NCBI GenBank assembly: GCA_963816985.1 | Contig: CAWFMF010000004.1 | Location: 4,464,001 to 4,528,000, forward strand | From: JAIVJM01 sp963816985 | GTDB taxonomy: Bacteria > Acidobacteriota > Blastocatellia > Pyrinomonadales > Pyrinomonadaceae | Length of the DNA: 64,000 nt | Direction: 5' to 3' | Made by a program: the position numbers and the translations under genes | Notes under the pieces: model-generated | What the model was told of the DNA's origin: nothing | Seen by the model: only the letters and a program-made list of their open reading frames with translations | Databases searched by the model: none | In this document: piece by piece, positions 17,695 through 26,394 of the stretch | How the letters are laid out: each line of letters opens with the position of its first letter | How positions within the stretch are numbered: position 1 is the first letter of the stretch

Positions 17695-18615
17695 TTATTT
17701 TCCGAGCCCGTAGAGGATGATTTCCGAGAGGCGGGACATGAGGAGGTATGCGGGGTTGTCGGGCGTCCACTCGACGGCGGGCATGTCGTCGCAGGTGACG
17801 GCGAGGGCGATGCGCCCGCGCGGGTGGTAGATGATGCCGATGTCGCTGCGCAGCGCGTCGAGCGCGCCGGACTTGGTGGCCTTCGTCATCTGCGAGAGCG
17901 AGCGCCAGATGCCGTTGCGCCCCTGCTCGCGCTTCATCAGGTCGAGCATCTCCTTCGAGGCGGCGGGGCTCACGACCTCGCCGCGTTCGAGCAGCTCAAG
18001 GAGCATGACCATCTCGCGCGGCGTGCTGCGCCCAAGGCCGAAGCGCTTGTTGGCTTCGATCTTCCCTTCGGCGCTCTCGCCGCCGCCGAAGACCTTGCGC
18101 ATCAGGCGAATCTCCTTCAAGCCCAGAGAGGCCATCCGCGCGTTGACGGCGTCGGCGGTCAAAACGTCTACGACGAGGTTGGTCGCCGTGTTGTCGCTCA
18201 TGGTCATCATCAGCGTCACGGCGTCGCGGAGCGTGAGCCGGAGGCCGTCGCCGAATTCAAAGAGGATGCCGGAGCCCGCAACCTTCTTCTCCTTCGTGAG
18301 CAGCAATTCGTCCGTCCACTTCGCCTTGCCCTCGGCGACGCGCGCGAAGGCTTCGACCATGACGGCAATCTTGATGGTGCTCGCCGTGCGCACGCGGTCG
18401 TCGCCGCCCAACTCGTAGACCGCGCCGGTGTCGAGGTTCTTCGCGTAGAGGCTGACACGCCCTTTGAAGGCCGAGACTTCAGCCCGCACGCGCGCGTCGA
18501 GCGTGGCCAGAGCCGCGTCCGGCGAAGGGCTCGGCGTCTGCGCGCGGGCGTCGAAGTTAAAGACGAAGAGCAGGGCGCAGGCGGCAATCAGTCGGGAGAT
18601 AAGGAAGCGGCGCAT
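17695..18615 (-). CDS. Class A beta-lactamase-like serine hydrolase, exported
   Basis: 306 residues from ATG 18615 (MRRFLISR), with a signal peptide to about residue 26; the frame is open further upstream but runs into a dispersed repeat. Penicillin-binding fold motifs are present: STIK (SxxK nucleophile/base, about 80), SDN in MTMSDNTATN, and KSG in ATKSGALD. The omega-loop segment that in class A enzymes carries ExxLN (Glu166) reads RLMRKVFGGGESAEGK, with no obvious Glu at that position. The enzyme may therefore acylate but not hydrolyse beta-lactams efficiently, or may act on peptidoglycan or another substrate. The name beta-lactamase should be taken as a fold assignment. Confidence 0.85.
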   Translation of the reverse strand: MRRFLISRLIAACALLFVFNFDARAQTPSPSPDAALATLDARVRAEVSAFKGRVSLYAKNLDTGAVYELGGDDRVRTASTIKIAVMVEAFARVAEGKAKWTDELLLTKEKKVAGSGILFEFGDGLRLTLRDAVTLMMTMSDNTATNLVVDVLTADAVNARMASLGLKEIRLMRKVFGGGESAEGKIEANKRFGLGRSTPREMVMLLELLERGEVVSPAASKEMLDLMKREQGRNGIWRSLSQMTKATKSGALDALRSDIGIIYHPRGRIALAVTCDDMPAVEWTPDNPAYLLMSRLSEIILYGLGK

Positions 18616-18625
18616 TTGGCCTCCG

Positions 18626-18737
18626 GTCAGAACCGCCTGCGGTAGCGGGCGGGTGTCGGCGACGTTAAGGCTCATTCATGACGGCGGGCGCGTGTCGGCA
18701 ATGTTGAGACCCGCCCGCTACCGCAGGCGGTTCTGAC
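18626..18737. repeat. 29-bp perfect inverted repeat, family 1 (CCGCCTGCGGTAGCGGGCGG)
   Basis: Arms 18626-18654 and 18709-18737 are exact reverse complements with a 54-base centre that itself contains two similar GTGTCGGCxAxGTT segments. The arms are related to those at 811-902 and 62167-62243. The element separates the beta-lactamase-like gene from the M20 gene. Confidence 0.92.
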
Positions 18738-18753
18738 ACGTAATGTCTCGCCG

Positions 18754-20076
18754 TTATTTTTTGTCGCCCGCGTGGCGGTCGAGGTAGTCGAGCAGGACGT
18801 TGGACATGACCTTGACGCCGACGACGAGGCTCTCTTCGTCCACGTCGTATTCGGGCGTGTGCCACCCGGCGGTGATGCCCCGCGCGCGGTTGCCGACGCC
18901 GAGGAAGTAGTAGAAGCCGGGGATGACTTTCTGGTAGTGGGCGAAATCCTCGGCGGGCATGAAGGGCTTGATGACGTAGACGTTCTCCGCGCCGAGGACG
19001 CGGCGCATGGTCGGCAGAGTCTCTTCGACGAGCGCGGGCTCGTTGTAGGTGACGGGGTTGCTGCCCTCCATGTTCAGCTCGAAGGTCGCGCCGTGGGCGG
19101 CGGTGACGTGTTGGAGCGTCTCGCGCATCAGCGAGACGGCGCGCTCGCGCACCGCGTCGTTGTGCGTCCGCATCGTGCCGGTCATCTTCACTTCCGAGGC
19201 GATGACGTTGAAGCGCGTGCCCCCTTGTATCGTCCCGACGGTGATGACGAGCGGTTCGAGCGGGTCTATCTTCCGGCTGCGGATGGTTTGAAGTGCGAGG
19301 ACGCATTCGGAGGCGACGACCAGCGCGTCAACGCCATTCTGCGGCTGCGCGCCGTGCGCTCCCTTGCCTCTGATGATGATGGAGAAGGTGTCGGAGGAAG
19401 CCATCGCGGGGCCGAAGTGATAGCCGACCTGCCCGGCCTGCACGTTCGGCTCGGTGTGGAGGCCGAAGATGGCCTGCGGGCGCGGGCTCTCAAGCACGCC
19501 CTCCTTAATCATCATGGTCGCGCCGCCCTCCTCGCCGTTGGGCGCGCCCTCTTCGGCGGGCTGGAAGATGAACTTAATCGTCCCCCGAATGTCTGCGCGC
19601 ATCGCGGCGAGGACTTCGGCGACGCCGAGCCCGACCGTGGTGTGCACGTCGTGGCCGCACGCGTGCTTGACGCCGGGCGTCTGCGACTTGTAAGGCACGT
19701 CCATCGTCTCGTTGATGGGCAGCGCGTCCATGTCGGCGCGGACGGCGACGACGGGGCCGGGCTTGCCGCCGACGAGCAAAGCCGTGACGCCGTGACGCGC
19801 GACGTTCGTCTTGATGTCGGTGAGGCCGATGGCCTTGAGCCTCTCGGCCACCACGCGGCCCGTGCGCTCCTCGCGGTTCGAAAGCTCCGGGTGCATGTGG
19901 AAGTCACGCCGCTGCGCGACCAGCTTCTCGCGCAAGCCTTCGGCGGCCCGCGCGATTAACTGCTGCCGCGCAGCATTGCCACCCGCGCCCGCCTGCGGAC
20001 TCCTCGTCTTCGTCGCCGCGAGGACGTTCGACACCGCAAGCAACAACACAACTAAGAAGACTCGTCTACTCTTCAT
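18754..20076 (-). CDS. M20D family amidohydrolase/peptidase, exported
   Basis: 440 residues with a signal sequence (VFLVVLLLAVSNVLAA). Dinuclear metallopeptidase of the hippurate/IAA-amino-acid hydrolase type: HPELSNREERT, AVRADMDALP, HACGHDVHTT, FQPAEEG and C-terminal HTPEYDVDEES match the family's metal and substrate motifs in order. It would cleave an N-acyl amino acid or related amide outside the cytoplasm; the substrate is not predictable. The ATG lies inside a GGATGAG heptamer array (20073-20100), which also supplies purine-rich sequence upstream. Same strand as DUF6328 and the CoA ligase, so probably one operon. Confidence 0.92.
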   Translation of the reverse strand: MKSRRVFLVVLLLAVSNVLAATKTRSPQAGAGGNAARQQLIARAAEGLREKLVAQRRDFHMHPELSNREERTGRVVAERLKAIGLTDIKTNVARHGVTALLVGGKPGPVVAVRADMDALPINETMDVPYKSQTPGVKHACGHDVHTTVGLGVAEVLAAMRADIRGTIKFIFQPAEEGAPNGEEGGATMMIKEGVLESPRPQAIFGLHTEPNVQAGQVGYHFGPAMASSDTFSIIIRGKGAHGAQPQNGVDALVVASECVLALQTIRSRKIDPLEPLVITVGTIQGGTRFNVIASEVKMTGTMRTHNDAVRERAVSLMRETLQHVTAAHGATFELNMEGSNPVTYNEPALVEETLPTMRRVLGAENVYVIKPFMPAEDFAHYQKVIPGFYYFLGVGNRARGITAGWHTPEYDVDEESLVVGVKVMSNVLLDYLDRHAGDKK

Positions 20077-20100
20077 CCCTCATCCCTCATCCTTCATCCC
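20073..20100. repeat. Heptamer tandem array (TCATCCC x4)
   Basis: Four 7-base units (TCATCCC, TCATCCC, TCATCCT, TCATCCC) lie at the start of the M20 gene and overlap its ATG. Unlike the other heptamer loci, no inverted partner arm is seen. Confidence 0.8.
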
Positions 20101-20104
20101 TAAC

Positions 20105-21067
20105 TTATCTCGCGTGGTCGCGTTGGGTGCGGCGGTAGAGCGTGAGGCCGAACCAGAGTTCCCAGAAGAGCGCGAGGGCGACGAGCGCGCCGACGACGGC
20201 GACGAGCTGCGAGTCCAAGACCTTCTGGACGACGACGTAGACCGCCGCCGAGATGCCGAGCGCGAGCGGGACGAGCGCCGCGACGATCATCCGGCTGGCG
20301 AAGCGGTGGAAGTGTTCCGTCTCCTCGCCGCGCTCGACGATGCGGTGGTAGGCGGCGGGCGTCATCAGGAGCACAATCGTCAAAGCGATGAGCGCGAGGC
20401 TCGCCAGATGCGCGTACTTCGACGCGTTGGGCAGCTTCTCGAAGCTGTCCATCAAGACGGCGACGAACAGGAAGCCGAGCAGAGCCTGCGCGCCCGGCAG
20501 TATCAGACGCGCCTCCGTCAGCACGTGCTCAATCTTGTCGCTGAACTTCGTGCCCTCTTCTTTTTTCGCCTCGCCGGTCTTCTCCGCGCCTTCTTCTTCG
20601 GACATCTTCGCGGCCTCCTCCGCAATCTCCGGCGCGCGCTCGCGCCGCCTGTAGAATTCGAGCAAGTACCAGAAAAAGATCGCCGCCGCCGTCGTCCCAA
20701 GCCCCACGGCGACGCCCCACTTGCGCCCGACGATTCTCTCCGCCGCGACCAGCAAGTCCGTGCCGAGCGCGAGCGCGAGCGGCAGCATCGCCCACGTCAA
20801 AGTCTTCGACGCGTAGCGGTGAATCTCGTCCGAGTCCTCGCCGCGCTCGACGATGCGGTGGTAAGAGGACGGCGAGATGAGCAGGCCGATGGCGACTATC
20901 AAGAGTCCGAGCGCCGCGAGGACGAGGATGCGCGAGAGGAACGGGAGGCCGTCGAAGCCCGGCTCAAACGCCGCGCGGAGTTGGAACCCGAAGAGCACCT
21001 GCGCGCCGAGCACGGCGATGCGGCTCTCGTTGAGCGCGTTCTTGACCTTGTTTTTCAGCTCCGCCAT
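20105..21067 (-). CDS. Duplicated DUF6328 membrane protein
   Basis: 320 residues made of two homologous halves. Each begins with a short helix (KVKNALNESRIAVLGAQVLFG; DKIEHVLTEARLILPGAQALLG), has four hydrophobic segments, and contains the same signature between helices 2 and 3 (SPSSYHRIVERGEDSDEIHRY; TPAAYHRIVERGEETEHFHRF). This matches two tandem DUF6328 domains; usual members have one. A charged, Lys/Glu-rich linker joins them (about 160-185). Function unknown. Confidence 0.87.
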   Translation of the reverse strand: MAELKNKVKNALNESRIAVLGAQVLFGFQLRAAFEPGFDGLPFLSRILVLAALGLLIVAIGLLISPSSYHRIVERGEDSDEIHRYASKTLTWAMLPLALALGTDLLVAAERIVGRKWGVAVGLGTTAAAIFFWYLLEFYRRRERAPEIAEEAAKMSEEEGAEKTGEAKKEEGTKFSDKIEHVLTEARLILPGAQALLGFLFVAVLMDSFEKLPNASKYAHLASLALIALTIVLLMTPAAYHRIVERGEETEHFHRFASRMIVAALVPLALGISAAVYVVVQKVLDSQLVAVVGALVALALFWELWFGLTLYRRTQRDHAR

Positions 21068-21100
21068 GTATCGCCGTCACCCGTTGGCTCGAAGTTTTTT

Positions 21101-21168
21101 GTAGGGGCAGGGCTTGTCCCTGCCCGTGTATTGCCGAGGAAAACGGGCAGGGACAAGCCCTGCCCCGA
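21101..21168. repeat. Inverted repeat, family 2 (GGGGCAGGGCTTGTCCCTGC)
   Basis: 21104-21127 and 21143-21166 are perfect 24-bp inverted arms. The same element occurs at 33054-33122 and 54263-54334. It lies between DUF6328 and the CoA ligase. Confidence 0.92.
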
Positions 21169-21171
21169 CGG

Positions 21172-22702
21172 TTATTCCTGTCGAGGTAGTTTCTTCGTCA
21201 ACTCACGTTTGAGCACCTTGCCGGTCGGCCCCTTCGGTAGAGCCTCCATGAAGCGGACGGACTTCGGGCACTTGAAGTCGGCGAGATGCTCGCGGCAGAA
21301 GGCGATGATGTCATCCTCGCTCGCCGCGCGCCCCTCTTTGAGGACGACGAAGGCCGCGACCTCTTCGCCGTACAACTCATCGGGCACGCCGACCGCCGCC
21401 GCCTCGGCCACGTCCGGGTGCTTGTAGAGCAGCTCGTCTATTTCTCTGGGGTAGATGTTTTCTCCGCCGCGAATAATCATATCCGATTTGCGGTCGGCGA
21501 TGTAGAAGAAGCCTTCGGCGTCGCGGTAGGCGATGTCGCCCGTGTGGAACCAGCCGCCGCGAAAGGCGTGCGCGGTCGCTTCGGGATTGCGGAAGTAGCC
21601 CTTGAAGATGTTCTCGCCGCGCAGGACTATCTCGCCCAACTCGCCTGCGGGCACTTCCCCTTCGTCCTCGTCCACGACGCGCATCTCGTTGCCGATTGGC
21701 TGGCCGCACGAGCCGGGACGACGACGCGCGTCGGGCGGGTTGAAGGTCGAGCGACAAGTAGATTCCGAGAGGCCGTAACCCTCGACGACGAGAGCAGCCG
21801 AAGGTCTCCTCGAAGCGGCGCAGGACTTCGGCGGGCACGGGCGCAGACCCGCACATCGCGAAGCGGAGCGAGTCGGTCTTCAAACCTTCGGGCACGCCTT
21901 CCGGGTAGGTCGCTAAGAGCATCGAGAGCATCGTCGCCACCGAGCCGAACGAAGTCACCTGATAGTCGTTGATGATTTGCCAGAAGCGCGAGGACGAGAA
22001 GCGCGGGCTGACGACGGTCGAGCCGCCCGCGTAGAGCGCGCTCATCGTCGTCACCGAAACGGCGTTCATGTGGAACAGCGGCATCAAGCTCAGCAGCCGG
22101 TCGCTTTCCGTGAAGCCGAGCCACTCGGCTATCTGCCGCGCGTTGGCGATGAGGTTGCCGTGCGTCAGCAGACAGCCCTTCGGCTTCCCCGTCGTCCCCG
22201 ACGTGTAAATGATGATCGCCTCGTCGTCGAGCGCGAGCGGCGTATCGCGCCAGTCGTCTTCGTCGTCGCCGCCGAAGCCTGTAGTCGCCCCGTCCCAGTC
22301 GTCAAAGACCAGAACCTTTTTGAGAGTCGGCGTCTGTTCTTTCAATCCTTCGAGGCGCGGGAGGAATTCCGAGTTCGTGAGGAGCAGTTTCGACTCGGAG
22401 TTGTTCAGGACGTAGGCGATCTCTTCGGGCTTGAGCAGAGAGTTGACCGGCCCGGCGAGCGCGCCCGTCTTGAAGCAGGCGAAGTAGGCGATGACGTACT
22501 CGGCGCTGTTCGGCAGAAGCAGGCTGACCACGTCGCCCTTCTTTATCCCCTCCCGCGCGACGAGCATCTGCGCGGTGCGGTTGACGGCCTCGTCGAACTC
22601 TCTGTAAGTCCAGATGCGTCCGTCCGCCTCCGAGAAGAGGAAGGGCTTACCCGGCGCGTCGGCGGCCCGCTCTTCGAGCAGCTCGCGGAGGTTATTTGCC
22701 AT
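21172..22702 (-). CDS. Acyl-CoA ligase, AMP-forming (net +1 frameshift near 21795)
   Basis: Adenylate-forming ligase of about 509 codons split over two frames. The first (ATG 22702) carries the N-terminal domain with the P-loop IIYTSGTTGKPKGC and LSLMPLFHMNAV, up to RRFEETFGC. The second carries the rest: GYGLSEST, GELGEIVLRGENIFKGYF, GWFHTGDIAYRDAEGFFYI, DRKSDMIIRGGENIYP and the catalytic Lys in PTGKVLKREL. Dropping one base in GGCTGCTCTCGTC gives continuous FGCLVVEGYGLSEST, so the break is one net +1 change. It activates a carboxylic acid (probably fatty acid) with ATP and CoA. GGAGGG lies 5 bases before the ATG, and a promoter is predicted at 22752-22781. Confidence 0.88.
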
Positions 22703-22751
22703 CGAGGCCCTCCCGCGCTTCGATTTTTATCCTTTCGCGCCAACTCACTGT

Positions 22752-22781
22752 GCTATATTTTGTGCGCTCTTCGGTTGACAA
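22752..22781 (-). promoter_or_regulatory. Predicted sigma-70 promoter for the acyl-CoA ligase operon
   Basis: Reverse strand TTGTCA (22776-22781), 18 bases, TATAGC (22752-22757), about 50 bases before ATG 22702. It lies in the divergent gap with the aldehyde dehydrogenase gene. Confidence 0.5.
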
Positions 22782-22936
22782 GCGCGTCCTGTTGCCGGGG
22801 TCTGGAATTGCTTCCCAAGCTTAACGAATAGCACACGTTTACACAACGCCCGCGGCCCCCGGCGTCGCTTTTCCGAGGCTTCGACCGGACGCCGCCGGAG
22901 GTCGGATCGTCTCTGCCCGTCTGCTACATTGCTCTT

Positions 22937-24415
22937 ATGGAAACTTACCGCAACTACATCAAAGGCAAGTGGGTCGAGTCGGTCTCGACCGACCGCGCCG
23001 AGAACGTCAACCCGGCCAACACCGACGACGTTATCGGCCAGGTGCGACTCGCCAACCGCGACGAAGCGCGCCGCGCCGTCGAGGCCGCCGAGGAAGCCTT
23101 CCGCGACTGGCGCTCGACGCCCGCGCCCGCGCGCGGTCGCATCGTCGCGAAGTTCGCGCGCCTGCTCGAAGACGACAAAGAGAACCTCGCGCGCATCCTC
23201 ACGCGCGAAGAGGGCAAGACGCTCGCCGAGTCGCGCGGAGAGATTCAGCGCGCCGCCAACGTCGCCGACTTCTGCGCGGGCGAGGCGAGGCGTCTGAACG
23301 GCGAGACGATTCAATCCGAGCTTCCCGCCAACTTCGCCTACACCCTCAAGCAGCCGCACGGCGTCGTCGCCTGCGTCACGCCGTGGAATTTTCCGGTCGC
23401 CATCCCGGTCTGGAAGGTTGCGCCCGCGCTCGCCGCCGGGAACACCGTCATCTTCAAGCCCGCGACCGTCACGCCCGGCACGGCCACGCGCATCGTCGAA
23501 CTGTTCGCCGAGGCGGGCATCCCCGCAGGGGTCTTGAATCTCATCATCGGCTCCGGCTCCGAGGCGGGCGACGAGATTGTGAATCACCGAGCGGTGCGCG
23601 CCGTCTCTTTCACCGGCTCGAACGACGTGGGAGTGAAGCTCTACGAGCAGTGCGCGCGGCGCGGCGCGAAGGTGCAATGCGAGATGGGCGGCAAGAACCC
23701 GGTCATCGTCCTTGAAGACGCCGACATGAATCTCGCCGTCGAGTCCACGGCGCAAGGCGCTTTCGGCTCGACGGGCCAGCGTTGCACGGCGACGAGCCGC
23801 GCCATCGTCGTGGACAAGGTGGCCGACAACTTCATCGAGCGGATGATTGCGCGCGCCGAGAGTTTGAGAATCGGCGACGGGATGAGCGACGAGACCGAAG
23901 TCGGCCCGCTCGTTGACGCCAAGCAGTTCCGCAACGTCATGCGCTACATAGATATTGGTAAAGAGGACGGCGCGAGCCTCGTCGCGGGCGGCGGCCCGGC
24001 GGACGGCGCGGGACTGCGCAAGGGCTACTTCGTCAAGCCCACGGTCTTCGCGGGCGTCACGCCCGACATGCGCATCGCGCGCGAAGAGATTTTCGGCCCC
24101 GTCCTCTCCGTCATGCGCGTGCAGGACTTCGAAGAGGCGATGCGGGTGGCGAACGACAGCGAGTACGGCCTCTCCTCTTCGATTTTCACGAACGACGCGG
24201 CGCGCATCTTCCGCTTCGTGGACGAAATCGAGACCGGCATGACGCACGTCAACTCGCCGACGACCGGCGGCGAGGCGCACGTCCCCTTCGGCGGCATCAA
24301 GTCCACAGGCATCGGCGAGCGCGAGCAGGGCTCGACCGCGCTCGACTTCTACACCGAGCTGAAGGTCGTCTACGTGGACTACACGGGCCGCAAGCGCGAA
24401 GGCAATCTCTACTGA
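22937..24415 (+). CDS. NAD(P)-dependent aldehyde dehydrogenase
   Basis: 492 residues, full ALDH fold: TPWNFPVAIPVWKVAPAL, FTGSNDVG (cofactor loop), EMGGKNP (general-base Glu), GQRCTATSR (catalytic Cys, about 285), EEIFGPVLSV. The Glu in EMGGKNP marks a hydrolytic ALDH rather than the CoA-acylating MmsA type. It opens the pyrimidine catabolic run, so it may oxidise malonate semialdehyde made by the aminotransferase at 25090. Sequence style is also close to alpha-ketoglutarate semialdehyde dehydrogenases. The substrate is inferred from context. Confidence 0.9.
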   Translation: METYRNYIKGKWVESVSTDRAENVNPANTDDVIGQVRLANRDEARRAVEAAEEAFRDWRSTPAPARGRIVAKFARLLEDDKENLARILTREEGKTLAESRGEIQRAANVADFCAGEARRLNGETIQSELPANFAYTLKQPHGVVACVTPWNFPVAIPVWKVAPALAAGNTVIFKPATVTPGTATRIVELFAEAGIPAGVLNLIIGSGSEAGDEIVNHRAVRAVSFTGSNDVGVKLYEQCARRGAKVQCEMGGKNPVIVLEDADMNLAVESTAQGAFGSTGQRCTATSRAIVVDKVADNFIERMIARAESLRIGDGMSDETEVGPLVDAKQFRNVMRYIDIGKEDGASLVAGGGPADGAGLRKGYFVKPTVFAGVTPDMRIAREEIFGPVLSVMRVQDFEEAMRVANDSEYGLSSSIFTNDAARIFRFVDEIETGMTHVNSPTTGGEAHVPFGGIKSTGIGEREQGSTALDFYTELKVVYVDYTGRKREGNLY

Positions 24416-24472
24416 GCTACCGTCCTCCCCTTTGCACGCACGCGACCGACAGAGACGCCGAACCCCGAAACC

Positions 24473-25084
24473 ATGAAGGTCGTCAACTGCACGAACTGCT
24501 CCGCCGAGAACGCGGACGCCACGCCCGAATCGAAATGCCGGGAGTGCGGCGAGCCGCTCGCCCCGGCCCTCATGCAGCAGAGTCTGGACGAGTTGCAGAG
24601 GCTGAACGCGAAGCTGCAAGAGTCGCGCGCGCCCTCCTTCTATTCCTTCAACGGCTTCGGCACGATGCTTCTGGACTACCGCGCGCTCCCCGACGGGACT
24701 TACGAGGCCGTGCGCTGGGTGACGATGTTGTTCCTGCCCTTCGTCCCGCTCTCGGCCTACCGCATCCAGCCGATTGAACAGGAGCGCAGTTACGGGCGCG
24801 AGACCTCGAAGTTTCGGGTACTCGGCAAGGCTCCCCTTTCGGCGTCGAGAATCGTCCGCACTTACGCGCTCGCCGTCGCCGCCGTGCTGCCGCCGATTCT
24901 CGGCGTCGTCTATTCGGCGGAGATTAATCGCGCGGTGCGGGGCTTGTGGGCGCTCGGCCTGATGGTCTTGATGTTTGCGTGGGCCGTCTACATCATCTTC
25001 TTCAAAATCCCGAACGAGGGCAAAGCATACAACGCGAAAGATAAGGCGGGCGGGCAATCAACCGGCGCCTCCGCCACGGAGTAA
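24473..25084 (+). CDS. Zinc-ribbon membrane protein of unknown function
   Basis: 203 residues. An N-terminal zinc ribbon (CTNCSAEN..CRECGEPL), a helical linker, a central domain ending in a hydrophobic stretch (AVRWVTMLFLPFVPLSAYRI), and two membrane helices near the C-terminus (about 125-145 and 158-178). It lies 5 bases before the aminotransferase gene and 57 after the dehydrogenase, so it is cotranscribed. I do not recognise a functional family, and no catalytic motif is visible. Confidence 0.72.
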   Translation: MKVVNCTNCSAENADATPESKCRECGEPLAPALMQQSLDELQRLNAKLQESRAPSFYSFNGFGTMLLDYRALPDGTYEAVRWVTMLFLPFVPLSAYRIQPIEQERSYGRETSKFRVLGKAPLSASRIVRTYALAVAAVLPPILGVVYSAEINRAVRGLWALGLMVLMFAWAVYIIFFKIPNEGKAYNAKDKAGGQSTGASATE

Positions 25085-25089
25085 AAGAC

Positions 25090-26394
25090 ATGAGCACAGT
25101 TGAACAGGGCAAGCAGCAATCCGAAACCGTCCGCAAGCAGAAGGAGTTTCTCTTCCCGGCGGTCGCGACCTACTACGAGGAGCCGCTCGCGCTCGTGCGC
25201 GGCGAGGGCGAGTACGTCTGGGACGACGCGGGCAATCGCTACCTCGACTGCTTCGGCGGCGTGCTCACGGTGAGCGTCGGCCACGCCAACCCGAAGGTCA
25301 ACGAGGCGATCATCAATCAGGTGCAGACGCTCGCGCACACCTCGACGCTCTACGCCAACAAGCCGCAGGCCGACCTCGCCGAGAAGCTCTACCAGATTAC
25401 GCCCGGTCGCTTGAAGAAGTCCTTCTTCACCAGCACCGGAACGGAGGCCGACGACACGGCCATCATGGCGGCCAAGCTCCACACCGGGCGACACGAGATC
25501 GTCGTCCTGCGTCACAGCTATTCGGGCCGCTCGGCGACGGCGCTCTCGGCGGTCGGCCACTCGACGTGGCGGCAACTCCCCGCGCAGGTCGCAGGGATAG
25601 TTCACGCGCGCGCGCCCTACTGCTACCGCTGCCCGCTCAAGCTCTCGTACCCCGAATGCGGTTTAGCCTGCGCCGAAGACATCGAAGACGTAATCATGAC
25701 GACGACGACCGGCGAGATCGCGGCCTTCATGGCCGAGCCCATTCTCGGCGTCGGCGGCTTCATCGTCCCGCCGCCGGGCTACTTCGAGCGCGCCGTCGAA
25801 ATCACACGGAAGCACGGCGGGCTCTTCATCGCCGACGAGGTGCAGACCGGCTGGGGCCGCACCGGCGACAAGTGGTTCGGCATCGAGCACTGGGACGTCG
25901 AGCCCGACATCATCACTTCGGCTAAAGGCATGGGCAACGGCGTCCCCATCGGCATGACGACCGCCACGCCCGAAGTCGCCGACAGCTATCCGGGCCTCAC
26001 CTTCTCGACCTTCGGCGGCAACCCCGTCTCGATGGCCGCCGCCCTCGCCGTCATCAAGGTCATCGAAGACGAAGACCTCCGCACCAACGCCGCCACCGTC
26101 GGCGCGTACTTCCGCGAGAAGCTCGAAGGGCTCAAAGAAAAGTACCCCGTCGTCGGCGACGTGCGCGGCATGGGACTCATGCAGGCGCTCGAATTCGTCA
26201 AAGACCGCGAAACCAAAGAGCCCCACCCGCAGGCCGTCCTCAAAGTTTTCGAGGAGACCAAGAAGCGCGGCGTCCTCATCGGCAAAGGCGGCCTCTACGG
26301 CAACGTCATCCGCACCGGCGTCATGCTCAACTCGACGAAGGACACGATTGACGAACTCGTCGCGGCGCTGGACGCGGCGTTGGATACGGTCTGA
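25090..26394 (+). CDS. Class III aminotransferase (probable beta-alanine:pyruvate/glyoxylate type)
   Basis: PLP-dependent transaminase, 434 residues, of the AGXT2/omega-amino acid group: YLDCFGGVLTVSVGHANP, STGTEADDTAIMAA, FIADEVQTGWGRTG (PLP Asp) and SAKGMGNGVPIG (Schiff-base Lys). An extra Cys-rich insertion near residue 178 (YCYRCPLKLSYPECGLAC) could bind metal. In the pyrimidine pathway context it would convert beta-alanine or beta-aminoisobutyrate to the semialdehyde, using pyruvate or glyoxylate as acceptor. The function is inferred from family plus neighbours. Confidence 0.9.
   Translation: MSTVEQGKQQSETVRKQKEFLFPAVATYYEEPLALVRGEGEYVWDDAGNRYLDCFGGVLTVSVGHANPKVNEAIINQVQTLAHTSTLYANKPQADLAEKLYQITPGRLKKSFFTSTGTEADDTAIMAAKLHTGRHEIVVLRHSYSGRSATALSAVGHSTWRQLPAQVAGIVHARAPYCYRCPLKLSYPECGLACAEDIEDVIMTTTTGEIAAFMAEPILGVGGFIVPPPGYFERAVEITRKHGGLFIADEVQTGWGRTGDKWFGIEHWDVEPDIITSAKGMGNGVPIGMTTATPEVADSYPGLTFSTFGGNPVSMAAALAVIKVIEDEDLRTNAATVGAYFREKLEGLKEKYPVVGDVRGMGLMQALEFVKDRETKEPHPQAVLKVFEETKKRGVLIGKGGLYGNVIRTGVMLNSTKDTIDELVAALDAALDTV

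Noticed and set aside
18665..19306. Reverse-strand frame ending in PPAVAGGSQ near the family 1 repeat
   Set aside because: The PPAVAGG translation is produced by the repeat itself, and the rest overlaps the M20 gene in another frame.
22775..22803. Rightward promoter (TTGACA at 22775) for the aldehyde dehydrogenase gene
   Set aside because: The -35 hexamer is perfect, but no acceptable -10 lies 16-19 bases downstream; the leftward reading of the overlapping site fits better.
22745..25057. 770-codon reverse frame opposite the aldehyde dehydrogenase and zinc-ribbon genes
   Set aside because: No recognisable domain, and the forward strand has complete ALDH motifs with good starts.
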